Source: a filamentous cyanobacterium CCT1 (GTDB taxonomy: Bacteria > Cyanobacteriota > Cyanobacteriia > Phormidesmidales > Phormidesmidaceae). Taken from it: DNA of 64,000 nucleotides. The position numbers and the translations under genes were made by a program. Shown piece by piece: positions 19,651-29,353 of the stretch; within the stretch, counting starts at the first letter, position 1; every line of letters begins with the position of its first letter. Location of the stretch: positions 1 to 64,000 of the forward strand of contig PYER01000003.1 of assembly GCA_003017855.1 (NCBI GenBank). The letters run 5' to 3'. Under the pieces are notes generated by a model, which worked only from the letters and a program-made list of their open reading frames with translations, had not been told where the DNA came from and did no database searches.

Positions 19651-20505
19651 ATGGGCGCTGACGGATCTGACCACCTATCATACTTAAAGCGGTACCCAAT
19701 GCTAAAGCATGAAGAGGAAGTTGAGCTTGGGCAAAAAGTTCGAAGGATGATGGATCACTGTGAACCCGTTCCTTCCAAAATTATCAAAGAGGGAATTGCT
19801 GCCAAGCGCCGCATGATAGAAGGAAACTTGAGACTCGTAGTTTATATCGCCAAAAAGTACCTTGGGCGAGGCTTAGATTTAGATGATTTGGTGTCAGAGG
19901 GAATTATTGGACTGAATCGGGCGGTAGAAAAATTTGAGCCGACTAGAGGTTACCGCTTTAGTACCTATAGCTGCTGGTGGATTCGTCAATCAATTACTCG
20001 AGCATTAGCAAATCAGGGGCAAAGTATTCGCATTCCTATGCACATAGTTGAGAAGTTGAATAGGGTGAAAAAATGGCAACACTTATTTCAACTCAAAAAT
20101 AACCAGTTTCCTAACCAGGGCGAGTTAGAGGTTTTTTTGAAGAATGAGCTGGGCTTGAACTTTGCTGATTTTCAAAGATTGGTTTTGATTACACAACGCA
20201 ACCCTAGCTTAGATGCTTCTTTAAACAATGATGATTTAGACTTTAATTTGGGTAATTCTCTGCGCGATGAATGCTATGAACGAGCAGTTGAGTCTTTAGA
20301 AAGTAGCTATGAGTTGGATGATATTTTGGGGCAGGCTAATCTGACTGAGCGAGAGCTTAAGGTACTAAAGTTACACTTCAACTATAATCAGAGCCTAAAC
20401 GATATTGGGCAACAACATTTAGGTGGAGTTACCCGGGAACGGGTAAGGCAGATTAAGGTGGCCGCGCTTCAGAAGTGCCGCCACGCGATCGCCCTAAGGG
20501 ACTGA
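19651..20505 (+). CDS. RNA polymerase sigma-70 factor (RpoD/group 2-like)
   Basis: Region 1.2 ([21 protein letters not shown]), region 2 ([62 protein letters not shown]), region 4 ([18 protein letters not shown]); start 19651 preferred over 19636 by RBS GGAGAA. Confidence 0.93.
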   Translation: MGADGSDHLSYLKRYPMLKHEEEVELGQKVRRMMDHCEPVPSKIIKEGIAAKRRMIEGNLRLVVYIAKKYLGRGLDLDDLVSEGIIGLNRAVEKFEPTRGYRFSTYSCWWIRQSITRALANQGQSIRIPMHIVEKLNRVKKWQHLFQLKNNQFPNQGELEVFLKNELGLNFADFQRLVLITQRNPSLDASLNNDDLDFNLGNSLRDECYERAVESLESSYELDDILGQANLTERELKVLKLHFNYNQSLNDIGQQHLGGVTRERVRQIKVAALQKCRHAIALRD

Positions 20506-20538
20506 TATCTAGCCGCGTGATGTCTGGATTAGTGATTT

Positions 20539-21465
20539 TCAAGCTGATATTTCTTGGTGTGGCCCAAGCAAAAACTGTAGAGCGACAATGTTAGACCCAT
20601 CTGACTCTGTGTGGTATTTGTCTGCCCACGTACGCAGCATTTCATCAAGCTCCTGCAGAGCTTCGTCTTTCCGATCTTCCTGAATTTCTAAGGTTTCTAT
20701 GCCTCGCATAACACCACTTTCACCATCAATCCATGAGTACATCCAACGAAATGAGCGAGTTAGATCTTGAACCATTGTTTGCATACGAGCTTGCCGCCCC
20801 TTGGGAGAATACTCTTTCTTAAGTAGCAGATAAGCAGAGATTTCCTTGGTGATTTTAATCTCTTGCATTGTTTCTGAAGCTAGCAAACGATATTTTGCAT
20901 GCTCAGCAAGTGCTTCGCTAAAATCGGTTCGTTTTGACTCGTGCAGTAACGATTGTGCTTTCTCATGCAAGTCTCTTATTAAATCCTCAACATCACATTC
21001 TCGCAGCACGAGGCAGCTAGGTATATTTTTCGGAAAACTAGCCTCTAAAATGAGTCTTTCGCTTTCGCTTAAATTGAAAAGCCGGGTCATTGGTTCCCCA
21101 TTCTTCAGTGAATATTTCTCAAGCCAAAGGTAAGAAAAGCCAATTAGGTATGAAGGCTCTACACTTCCTAATAAACAAAGTGAGCCTCCATTTTCCAAAA
21201 GGGAATCAAATTCACCAACAATTTCTTTGACCCTGCGAGGCTCTACATGATGTAGAAAACCCGTACGTCTTAAGTTGTTTCCCTCTTCCAAATAGGTTAG
21301 ATAAACTGCGAATTTTGCGGCGACCGACACAGCATCAATGACCTTTCCATACCGGTGTCCAAAAGTTTTGATTAAATTGATTACAAGTAAAAGAATAAAG
21401 AAATCAATGTCGCTAACGTTCAAAGCTTTGGCAAGCTTATCGTGATTAACCCTGATCTGCACCAT
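20539..21465 (-). CDS. hypothetical protein
   Basis: 308-aa ORF with coherent protein-like composition; no family recognised. Confidence 0.6.
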   Translation of the reverse strand: MVQIRVNHDKLAKALNVSDIDFFILLLVINLIKTFGHRYGKVIDAVSVAAKFAVYLTYLEEGNNLRRTGFLHHVEPRRVKEIVGEFDSLLENGGSLCLLGSVEPSYLIGFSYLWLEKYSLKNGEPMTRLFNLSESERLILEASFPKNIPSCLVLRECDVEDLIRDLHEKAQSLLHESKRTDFSEALAEHAKYRLLASETMQEIKITKEISAYLLLKKEYSPKGRQARMQTMVQDLTRSFRWMYSWIDGESGVMRGIETLEIQEDRKDEALQELDEMLRTWADKYHTESDGSNIVALQFLLGPHQEISA

Positions 21466-22230
21466 CTTAGATTTTCCAAGAACTCAGTCAACTAAATTGT
21501 CATTTGACCAAGATTAGCCGTAGTTCTGCTTTCCTACTTCAACGTCAAGATACGATTTTGAAGGTAAAACTTTTGCAGTTTCGCATCGTCAACCCTTTCT
21601 ACTCCGAAAAAAGCTTAGTTCAGAATAGTGGAGAAAAGGGTGTACGTTGACCGCGCCGTTTAAGTACGGTCGATTCATTTAGAAGTTTATTCTGAACAAA
21701 TCACGCTTCTACTAAGCAGTCATCCTGGGAATCACACATCATTGACTTTACGCTATTTATACTTACGCCGTATCATCTTTATGGAAAATTAACAATCTAT
21801 CCAAAGGAATACGTATAAACACTGAGGTGAAGATTTTAGAAGAGAAAAAATACGTAGAAATACGGTTGCCGATTCTTGGGGAACTATTCGCTAGTAGGAA
21901 ATAGGCCTTTGTTTTTTCTGAAATTAAGCTGTAAGAACCAGTCAAAGAGGCTGAAGCCCTTTGATAGTAAGGGTTTCGAGGTGTGCGAGATGTTTTAGGA
22001 GATTCTGTGAGACGGTAAGTTCGCAGCTAATCTTTGTGAGAAGATTGCTAGGTGCATAATATTCACTAGAAGTAAAATATTTGCTTCGTACTTTAAATGC
22101 ATCTATTATTCCTGCTGACGATATTAATATTCGCACTGGTAAGCTATCTGGAAAAACATCCGCAAGTGCAACGTTTAGACCTTGAAGGGCTATAAATCAC
22201 AGAATAAAGCCTTATCGTGGCTGGGTTTGA

Positions 22231-22734
22231 TTAGCAATGCGCCTTTCCTGTCGGGAAGGTGTCCTCCTCCATTGGCGGCAGCAGGTGTACCAGGTAGCGG
22301 GTGAACTGCACGCCATTGCGGTCAACTACTTCGGTGTCGTACTGGCTAAAACCGAATTTTTGGAATAGGCCTAGGCTGAATTCGCTGGCTTCGGCGTAAA
22401 GGCGCTGAATTTTGCGCTGTCGAGCATGGTCTAGCACAGCCTGCATGAGGGTTGAGCCTATGCCTTGCCGCAGGCAGTCGTGACGAACGTAGATAGAAGC
22501 AACGTAGCCATCTTCGCCAATGCCTGTAAAGCCCACAATGCCAGTGTCGTCTTCGGCTATATAGGTGGTGACGCCTAAAATAAACTGGCGAAAGCGAGGG
22601 CTGGAGCCATCTACGGCGGCCCATGCCTCCGTTTGGGCAGGGGTGTAGTGCTGGGGGGCGTTGACCAACACCGTTTCTTGAAACAGGGTAGCCAGGGCCG
22701 ACAAATCGGCTTCGGTCGCAAAGCGGAGGCGCAT
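22231..22734 (-). CDS. GNAT family N-acetyltransferase
   Basis: MRLRFATEADLSALATLFQETV...ASIYVRHDCLRQGIGSTLMQAVLDHAR. Confidence 0.92.
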   Translation of the reverse strand: MRLRFATEADLSALATLFQETVLVNAPQHYTPAQTEAWAAVDGSSPRFRQFILGVTTYIAEDDTGIVGFTGIGEDGYVASIYVRHDCLRQGIGSTLMQAVLDHARQRKIQRLYAEASEFSLGLFQKFGFSQYDTEVVDRNGVQFTRYLVHLLPPMEEDTFPTGKAHC

Positions 22735-22776
22735 AGCTTGGGTACAGGAATACGGCTTGTGGGGGCAAACGCGATT

Positions 22777-23247
22777 TTACAGTGGCTCACAGACGACTGG
22801 AACCGCAGGGCTACCGCAGAAACCGACCACAAAGCGATCGTTGACGGGGTCGCGGGGGGCCGCTACCAGCGTAATCACCACTGGCGCTATCCCCAGGGTG
22901 ACGGGCACCGTCCAGTGGCTGTCTTCTCCAGGGGTGCTAAACCAGGCTTTTTGCAGCTCTGGCTCGACGGTATCGGGGCCGGTGTCAAAGGTGGGCGACG
23001 TTAATTGCACATTGAGGTATTCTGCCGTGCGCAGCTGGGGGTAGACAAACTCTAACCCTGTAGAAATGGCGGCATCGCCTTCTCCGGCGGTAATGACGGC
23101 CCGGCAGCGCAGTTGCCCAGTGGGCGAGTCTACCTCCGTGGGCACCTGCAGGGTAGATGAGGCGGCGCTATGGCTTTGGGCTAGGCCAGCGCCCGCGGCC
23201 AGGGTGGCTAAGGCAGCCAACCAGAGGAAGCGAAGGGGGCTATTCAT
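22777..23247 (-). CDS. secreted hypothetical protein
   Basis: Signal-peptide-like MNSPLRFLWLAALATLAAGAGLAQS. Confidence 0.6.
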   Translation of the reverse strand: MNSPLRFLWLAALATLAAGAGLAQSHSAASSTLQVPTEVDSPTGQLRCRAVITAGEGDAAISTGLEFVYPQLRTAEYLNVQLTSPTFDTGPDTVEPELQKAWFSTPGEDSHWTVPVTLGIAPVVITLVAAPRDPVNDRFVVGFCGSPAVPVVCEPL

Positions 23248-23359
23248 GGACGTAACTCTGTCAGTAAACGTTAGTGAAGAGAAAACTCTCAAGAGGAATA
23301 ACTTCACTGGCAGAGAGCGCAATTTCGCTCAGATTGGAAAATTTAGATCAGGGGGGTGG

Positions 23360-24583
23360 CTAGGCTGTACGCAGGGCCACGATGGGGTCGAGTTTGGCGG
23401 CTTGACGAGCCGGAAACACGCCAAAGAAAAGACCAATGCCGCCAGAGATGCTAACGGCAAGAACAATGGCCCCGATTGAAATCCCGGCCTCGAAGGGGCT
23501 AAGCACTCCGATCAGCAGAATGCCGCTCACCCCCAAAGCCGTGCCAATTACCCCGCCCGCCACCGAGAGAATGATGGCCTCAATCAAAAACTGACCCAGA
23601 ATATCGCTCTGGGATGCGCCGATCGCCTTCCGCAGCCCAATCTCCTGGGTGCGCTCACGCACCGACACCAGCATGATGTTCATAATGCCGATGCCGCCGA
23701 CAAAGAGGGAAATACCGGCGATCGCAGCCAGCATAATCGTCAGCGCCCCGGTAATGGTGTTGGCGATGGTCAGCAGCGTGTCCTGGCTGCTGATGTAGAA
23801 GTCGTCTTCGTCGCGAATGTTGTGGCGCAGGCGCAGCAGGTTGGTAATTTGAAACTCGGCGGTGGCCATGCTCTCGCGATCGCGGGCCGACACCGTAATA
23901 AACGAAACCTCGATCCCATAGGGCGATCGCTCGCCCCCGGCCAGGCGGCTTTCTTTGGTCGTCAGCGGCACCATCACCGCGTCGTCGTAGTCGAGGCCTA
24001 GGTTAGAGCCCTTTGGCTCCAGTACCCCTACCACATCAAAGGTGACGCCCCCCACGCGAATTTGCTGGCCCAGGACAGGCTGGTTGTCAAACAGGCGCTC
24101 TCGCAGGGTTTCGCCAATCACGGCAACCTGGGCACTGCGGGTCATATCCAGCTCGCTGACAAACCGTCCCCTGGCCACCTCAAAACTGCGCACCGTTAGA
24201 AAGTCAGGGGTAATGCCCACCACGTTGACGTTGGCGTTGCGGTTGCGAAAGGTGACGAGCTGGCGACCGCTCGACTCTGCGGCCACCGCGGCCACTGAGG
24301 GCACCTGCTGGGCGATCGCCTCCGCATCGGCCAGCACCAGCGTGCGCGGAATTTCCAAAGAGCCCAGCTGGCGGGTCTCTTGACTGCCCGGCACCACAAA
24401 CAGCACGTTTGGCCCCAGGGTTTCGAGCTGGGCATTGACAAACCGCTGCGCCCCCTCGCCCAGGCCCACCATCGTAATCACCGAGGCATTGCCAATAATG
24501 ATGCCCAGCATGGTTAAGGTGCTGCGCAGCCGGTTAGCAGCCAGGGTTTTCGTCGCCATCGACAGGCTTTCTTGCAGATTCAT
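23360..24583 (-). CDS. MacB-like ABC transporter permease (FtsX domain)
   Basis: MNLQESLSMATKTLAANRLRSTLTMLGIIIGNASVI... IGIMNIMLVSVRERTQEIGLRKAIGA. Confidence 0.95.
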   Translation of the reverse strand: MNLQESLSMATKTLAANRLRSTLTMLGIIIGNASVITMVGLGEGAQRFVNAQLETLGPNVLFVVPGSQETRQLGSLEIPRTLVLADAEAIAQQVPSVAAVAAESSGRQLVTFRNRNANVNVVGITPDFLTVRSFEVARGRFVSELDMTRSAQVAVIGETLRERLFDNQPVLGQQIRVGGVTFDVVGVLEPKGSNLGLDYDDAVMVPLTTKESRLAGGERSPYGIEVSFITVSARDRESMATAEFQITNLLRLRHNIRDEDDFYISSQDTLLTIANTITGALTIMLAAIAGISLFVGGIGIMNIMLVSVRERTQEIGLRKAIGASQSDILGQFLIEAIILSVAGGVIGTALGVSGILLIGVLSPFEAGISIGAIVLAVSISGGIGLFFGVFPARQAAKLDPIVALRTA

Positions 24584-24596
24584 AAGAAGTATCTTG

Positions 24597-25214
24597 TCAG
24601 GAATTGGATCGCAGGGCAGTCAAAAATTGAATTTGGGCCTCAACAGCCTCTTCAAGCTGAGTACAGCGTTCCAGCAGGGCAATATCTAAATTTGGCAACC
24701 AGCTGCTACGGTCGGCCACCTGATAGTCAGGGTTGCCATCAGCAGCGGGATTGAGGTGATAGATCACCAGATGATTGCTCTGCCAAAACCAAACCTCTGC
24801 CACATTAAACCGTCGATACTTCTCCAGCTTTTCCAGCCCACCACTCGTAAAAACTACTTCAATAGCTAGGTCAGGATAAGGTTTATCAATTTCAAAATAA
24901 TAGGATTCATCTGGATCAAAGGATGCTCCCTTCTCCTCTGCTTCGCAGGTAGCATTACCTGACGGAAAGAATCGAATGCCTAACTCAAAACAATAGGCTT
25001 CGATCAAAATAGCGATTAGCTTTTTCACTCGCTCGTGAGATTTGCCAGTGGTCGTCAATTCAATGGCGCCATCCAGGTAGGTAATTTTGAGGCCAGGGGT
25101 CTGGGCCGCCCAGCTTTGCAGGTTCTTGAAGTGGTCCCATGGATAGCGCCCAGGCAGGGTAAGGGCTTGCTCTACAGACGAGGGCTGAATTGGTAAGGAG
25201 ACTTGAGTCGTCAT
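24597..25214 (-). CDS. Uma2 family (DUF820) putative endonuclease
   Basis: YLDGAIELTTTGKSHERVKKLIAILIEAY...PDLAIEVVFTSGGLEKLEKYRRFNVAEVWFWQ. Confidence 0.92.
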   Translation of the reverse strand: MTTQVSLPIQPSSVEQALTLPGRYPWDHFKNLQSWAAQTPGLKITYLDGAIELTTTGKSHERVKKLIAILIEAYCFELGIRFFPSGNATCEAEEKGASFDPDESYYFEIDKPYPDLAIEVVFTSGGLEKLEKYRRFNVAEVWFWQSNHLVIYHLNPAADGNPDYQVADRSSWLPNLDIALLERCTQLEEAVEAQIQFLTALRSNS

Positions 25215-25218
25215 CGCA

Positions 25219-25722
25219 TCATTCCTCCTGTAATGAAGCACCTGCCAGGGGCAGCCAACCTTTTTCTAGGGCCTGCTCTAGGCTAAAGCAAGGCTCTTCA
25301 GGAATAAGATTTGGCGCGATGCCGCTAGCAATCAAGACATTATCTCGGGCGTCCTGATATTCAGTCTGAAAATTTTCCAGCAGATAAGGTTTCAGTCTGG
25401 GGCTATCCTTCAAAAGCCGACGAATTTCCTTACGAAAGTTGTTGATTTCTACCGTCCAACCCCGCAAGCACGGCTGACGCTCTGCATCCCAGTACTTAAT
25501 CTTGAGCAGGTGTTCGCAGAGGCGAGCTAGATAGCTTAAAACAGCTCGCTTATCACTTCTGCCCAAACTTTCAATTTCCTCAATTAGATTGTCTAGATCA
25601 AGATTGTCAAATCGGCGATTTTTTAGCAGGGCGGCGGTGGTCTCTATCCACAGTAAAAAATCTGTGTCGTACAGAGACGGGGCGTTTACCTGGGTTGTAG
25701 CATCACTGGTCTTAAGGGTCAT
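25219..25722 (-). CDS. DUF29 domain-containing protein
   Basis: LYDTDFLLWIETTAALLKNRRFDNLDLDNLIEEIESLGRSDKRAVLSYL. Confidence 0.92.
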   Translation of the reverse strand: MTLKTSDATTQVNAPSLYDTDFLLWIETTAALLKNRRFDNLDLDNLIEEIESLGRSDKRAVLSYLARLCEHLLKIKYWDAERQPCLRGWTVEINNFRKEIRRLLKDSPRLKPYLLENFQTEYQDARDNVLIASGIAPNLIPEEPCFSLEQALEKGWLPLAGASLQEE

Positions 25723-25756
25723 AGTGGGTCCAGGATAGCGGGCCGGTACAGCAATT

Positions 25757-27097
25757 TTAGCGATCTTGACGAACGGTAATGTTTTCGAGCGATTTGCCGG
25801 GAGGCAGGTCAACAAAGACGCGATCGCCCGCCTCGACGCCGCTGATAATTTGAATCTGGTCGCCCACCTGCGGCCCCAGGGTAACGGGCTGAAACACAAC
25901 TTCGCGGTTGTCGCCGGGCACCAGCACCCCTGTTTCGCCCGCCTGGGTCACCACCGCCACCGTGGGCACCACCAGGGCATCGGCCAGCTGATCGCCAATA
26001 AAGGCCACGTTGACATTCATATTCGATCGCAGAATGTCTTTGCCGTCGAGCAGCTCAATGCGCACCTGAAATAGGGTGACATTTTGCCGCTCGATCGCCT
26101 CCGGGGCCACCAGCTTGACCCGGCCCGCAAAGGTCTGTTCAGGGAACGCGTCGGCGACAATCTCGACCCGCTGCCCCGGCTCGATCAGGCTAATGTCGGC
26201 CTCGGGCACCTCCGCCAGCACCTCTAGATCCTCCGCCAGGGCCACGATCGCCGTAGATGTCGCCGACGACAGCTCCGAGGCCGAGGTGGTTGGGGTCACA
26301 AACGCCCCAACGGTCGCAAACTTCTGGGTGATCGTGCCGCCAAAGGGGGCGCGGATGAAGGATTCACTCTGCCGCACCTGGGCCGCTTCGAGCTGGGCGC
26401 GGGCCTGGGCCAGGCGGGCCTCGGCCTGGGCAATCGCCTCTTGCCGTGGCCCGCTGCGCAGGTCGTCCACTCGTCGCCGCGATTCGGTGACGCGGGCCTG
26501 GGCCTGCTCCAGAGCGGCCTGGGCGCTACGCTGCTCGCGTTGGGCGGTATCCAGGTCGGTGGCGGCTACTGCCCCACGCTCGTAGAGCTGCTGGCGACGC
26601 GCCAGCTCGCTGGCAGCTAGATCGACACGAGCCTGGGCATCGCGGACCTGAGCCCGGTTGGCCTCAACGGTGGCTTCAGCCTGGGCAATTTCGTCGGAGC
26701 GGCTGCCCCGGCGTAGCTCAGCTAGGGCGGCTTCGGCTTCGGCCACCGCCGCCTGGTTTTGATCGACCTGAGCAGCGGTGTCGCGGCTGCGCATGCGGGC
26801 GATTAGCTGGCCGGACTCGACGCGATCGCCCTGCTCGACGTATAGCTCTTCTAAAACCCCGGCATTCTCGGGACTGAGGTTAACGGTTTGCACTGGCCTG
26901 ACGGTACCGCTGGCCGACACCCGCACCGTCAGCGGCTCGATCGCCGCCTGGGTCGTAAATTCTGCTACGTCGTAGGCGTTTTGGCGGCTGCGCCAGAGGC
27001 CAAAGCCCACGGCCCCAGCCACTAGCGTAGCGGCCGCCAGCCCCGCCAGCAGCCAGACCAGCGGACGACGTACCTTACCAATTAGAGGAACCTGCAT
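25757..27097 (-). CDS. HlyD/MacA-type membrane fusion (efflux periplasmic adaptor) protein
   Basis: N-terminal TM, long coiled-coil (QARVDLAASELARRQQLYERGAVAATDLDTA), lipoyl/beta-barrel motifs. Confidence 0.93.
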   Translation of the reverse strand: MQVPLIGKVRRPLVWLLAGLAAATLVAGAVGFGLWRSRQNAYDVAEFTTQAAIEPLTVRVSASGTVRPVQTVNLSPENAGVLEELYVEQGDRVESGQLIARMRSRDTAAQVDQNQAAVAEAEAALAELRRGSRSDEIAQAEATVEANRAQVRDAQARVDLAASELARRQQLYERGAVAATDLDTAQREQRSAQAALEQAQARVTESRRRVDDLRSGPRQEAIAQAEARLAQARAQLEAAQVRQSESFIRAPFGGTITQKFATVGAFVTPTTSASELSSATSTAIVALAEDLEVLAEVPEADISLIEPGQRVEIVADAFPEQTFAGRVKLVAPEAIERQNVTLFQVRIELLDGKDILRSNMNVNVAFIGDQLADALVVPTVAVVTQAGETGVLVPGDNREVVFQPVTLGPQVGDQIQIISGVEAGDRVFVDLPPGKSLENITVRQDR

Positions 27098-27269
27098 AGA
27101 AAACTTGCGATTTTGGATTTTGGCTAGAACTAAACCAAGTAGCCAGAACTAAACCAGTTAGTTTAATTGTAACGATCGCAGCTCGGCCCTTACTCTGAGA
27201 TAGGGCAATGGCTATCGGCCCTGTCCACAGCATTGAGCACGATCTTGAGAAGAAATGGGGGAGGGCGCT

Positions 27270-28385
27270 ATGGCAGAAACTTCGGTGAAAGTGGCGGTAG
27301 TCGGCACTGGCTTTGGCCAGAAGGTCCATATTCCAGGCTTGCAGGCCCACCATCGCACCGAGGTGGTGGCGGTCTACCACCGCGATTTGGCCCAGGCCCA
27401 GGCGATCGCCGCTGCCCACCACATTCCCCACGCCTGCGACAGCATTGATGCGATTGTGGCCCTGCCGGAGGTGCAGGCCGTCACCGTGGCCACGCCCCCA
27501 TTTCTGCACTATGACCAGGCCAAAACCGTGCTCGAAGCGGGCAAGCACCTGCTGCTAGAAAAGCCCACGGCGCTGTCGGGGTCCGAGGCGGAGGATATTG
27601 CGAAACTAGCGCGCGATCGCAGCCTGATTGCCACCATGGATTTTGAATTTCGCTTTGTGCCCGCCTGGCAGCACTTAGCTGAACGGCTGGCCGCTGGCTA
27701 CGTTGGCAACCTGCGCTTCGTCAACATCACCTGGACGGTGCCGGGCCGGGCCGACCCCAGCCGCGCCTGGAACTGGTACTCGCGCCAGGACCAGGGGGGT
27801 GGTGCCCTGGGGGCCTTTGCCTCCCACAGCTTCGACTACATTACCTGGCTGTTTGGCCCCACTCAGCGGCTGTGCGCCCGCCTCAGCACCGCCATTCCCC
27901 ACCGTCCTGACCCGGCGACGGGGGAGCTAAAGCCGGTCGATGCCGACGACACCTGTAGCCTGATTCTGGATCTGCAGAACGGTGTTCCCTGTCAGGTAGC
28001 GATTAGCTCGGTCACCTATGCGGGTCGGGGCCACTGGGTCGAGGTCTACGGCGACGGTGGCACCCTGGTTTTGGGCAGCGACAACCTGAGCGACTACGTG
28101 CACGGGTTCAAGCTATGGGGCAGTCAGGGGGGCGCACCTCTGGCCGAAATCGCGATTCCCGATCGCCTCCAGTTTCCCACCACCTACAGCGATGGCCGCA
28201 TTGCCCCCTTTGTGCGGGTCGTCAACCACTGGGTCGGCGATATTGACCGGGGGCAGATGACGGCTCCTTCTATTTGGGATGGGGTGCGATCGCAGCACCT
28301 GATGGATCTGGCCCACCGCTCCCACCGGGAAAACCGCTGGGTAGAGGTGCCCAACCCGCTGCCTCAGGGTCTGTCGCAGGTATAG
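27270..28385 (+). CDS. Gfo/Idh/MocA family oxidoreductase
   Basis: VKVAVVGTGFGQKVHIPGLQAH...VLEAGKHLLLEKPTALSGSEAEDIAKLA. Confidence 0.95.
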   Translation: MAETSVKVAVVGTGFGQKVHIPGLQAHHRTEVVAVYHRDLAQAQAIAAAHHIPHACDSIDAIVALPEVQAVTVATPPFLHYDQAKTVLEAGKHLLLEKPTALSGSEAEDIAKLARDRSLIATMDFEFRFVPAWQHLAERLAAGYVGNLRFVNITWTVPGRADPSRAWNWYSRQDQGGGALGAFASHSFDYITWLFGPTQRLCARLSTAIPHRPDPATGELKPVDADDTCSLILDLQNGVPCQVAISSVTYAGRGHWVEVYGDGGTLVLGSDNLSDYVHGFKLWGSQGGAPLAEIAIPDRLQFPTTYSDGRIAPFVRVVNHWVGDIDRGQMTAPSIWDGVRSQHLMDLAHRSHRENRWVEVPNPLPQGLSQV

Positions 28386-28398
28386 AAATGTTCCCGAT

Positions 28399-28431
28399 TT
28401 AGCCCCACAGCCATACCGAGACTGGGGCTAA
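28399..28431 (+). terminator. terminator-like inverted repeat
   Basis: ttagcccca...tggggctaa 9-bp perfect arms, no T tract. Confidence 0.45.
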
Positions 28432-28561
28432 GGGGTATCCTCAAGGGCATCCTTAACTAATGGTGGTTTGCAAACGAATCGAAGGTGGCTGCAACAGAGC
28501 CGTGGCTCAGTCTGCCAACCCGTTTTTACCACCTACCCTCTAGCCACCGCTCCGGTGATTC

Positions 28562-29353
28562 ATGGCGTTTCAACGATATCCCCTCGCGACAGTTCAAAAG
28601 GTGAGCCAGTTTATTCGTGAGACGCTGGTGCTACCTCCCCACGAACAGCAGCCGGGCAAGCTCAGCCCCCAGGATGACGACGATGCCCCCATCCCCGACT
28701 CGCTCAACGCCCTGGGCGATCTGTTTCGGGTGGGCGATCTGCCCGAAGACAACGTGCCTGCCCCCAATGCCGAGGGCCGCTGGTTTGTCAGCACCCTTGA
28801 CCCCGCTAACGCGCTCACTAAGCTGCCGGGGCTGTGGCTGCGGCCCGGCATTCGCCTGGTCACCTACCTGCGCCAGGATGGCAATGGCGGCCTAGGGGCG
28901 ACCGTAGCCCTGCCGGGGCTGCTCAGCACCACGGAGTATCTAGACGACGCGATCAACGCCGTTACCGCCGCCGACCAGGTGCCCAGCCCCATGGGGGCGC
29001 TGCCCAACCTGATGGCCGGCATTGAGGGGGACGGCTCGCTGGCCTCGTTTCTGACAGCCTCAATCTTTATCCGAGAAGTGCGAGAGTTTGGCCGGTTTGG
29101 CCGCTACGCCCGCTGGGTGCACCATCGCTTTGTGTCCACCCCGCCCCAACAGATTCCGTGGCAGTGGCGCACCAAAATGCCCGAGGATTTTTCGCCTAAA
29201 GTGGTGCTGCGTCAGGATGCCGAAGTGGTTGTGGAGTTCTACTCCTGCCGGGTGCAAAAGCCCGTTGCTCTGTTTCGCCACCTCGATCGCTACCCCCCCA
29301 ACAGCTACACTGCCGAAAACCAGGACCAGGTGGTGGCCGTAGCCGGAAATTAA
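28562..29353 (+). CDS. conserved hypothetical protein
   Basis: 263-aa ORF, GC-rich codon usage consistent with neighbours. Confidence 0.75.
   Translation: MAFQRYPLATVQKVSQFIRETLVLPPHEQQPGKLSPQDDDDAPIPDSLNALGDLFRVGDLPEDNVPAPNAEGRWFVSTLDPANALTKLPGLWLRPGIRLVTYLRQDGNGGLGATVALPGLLSTTEYLDDAINAVTAADQVPSPMGALPNLMAGIEGDGSLASFLTASIFIREVREFGRFGRYARWVHHRFVSTPPQQIPWQWRTKMPEDFSPKVVLRQDAEVVVEFYSCRVQKPVALFRHLDRYPPNSYTAENQDQVVAVAGN

Noticed and set aside
21763-22136. Two short minus-strand ORFs (60 and 64 aa) with ATGA overlap
   Set aside because: Overlap pattern is suggestive, but there is no RBS or domain and the opposite strand shows equally plausible coding remnants; treated as a decayed region.
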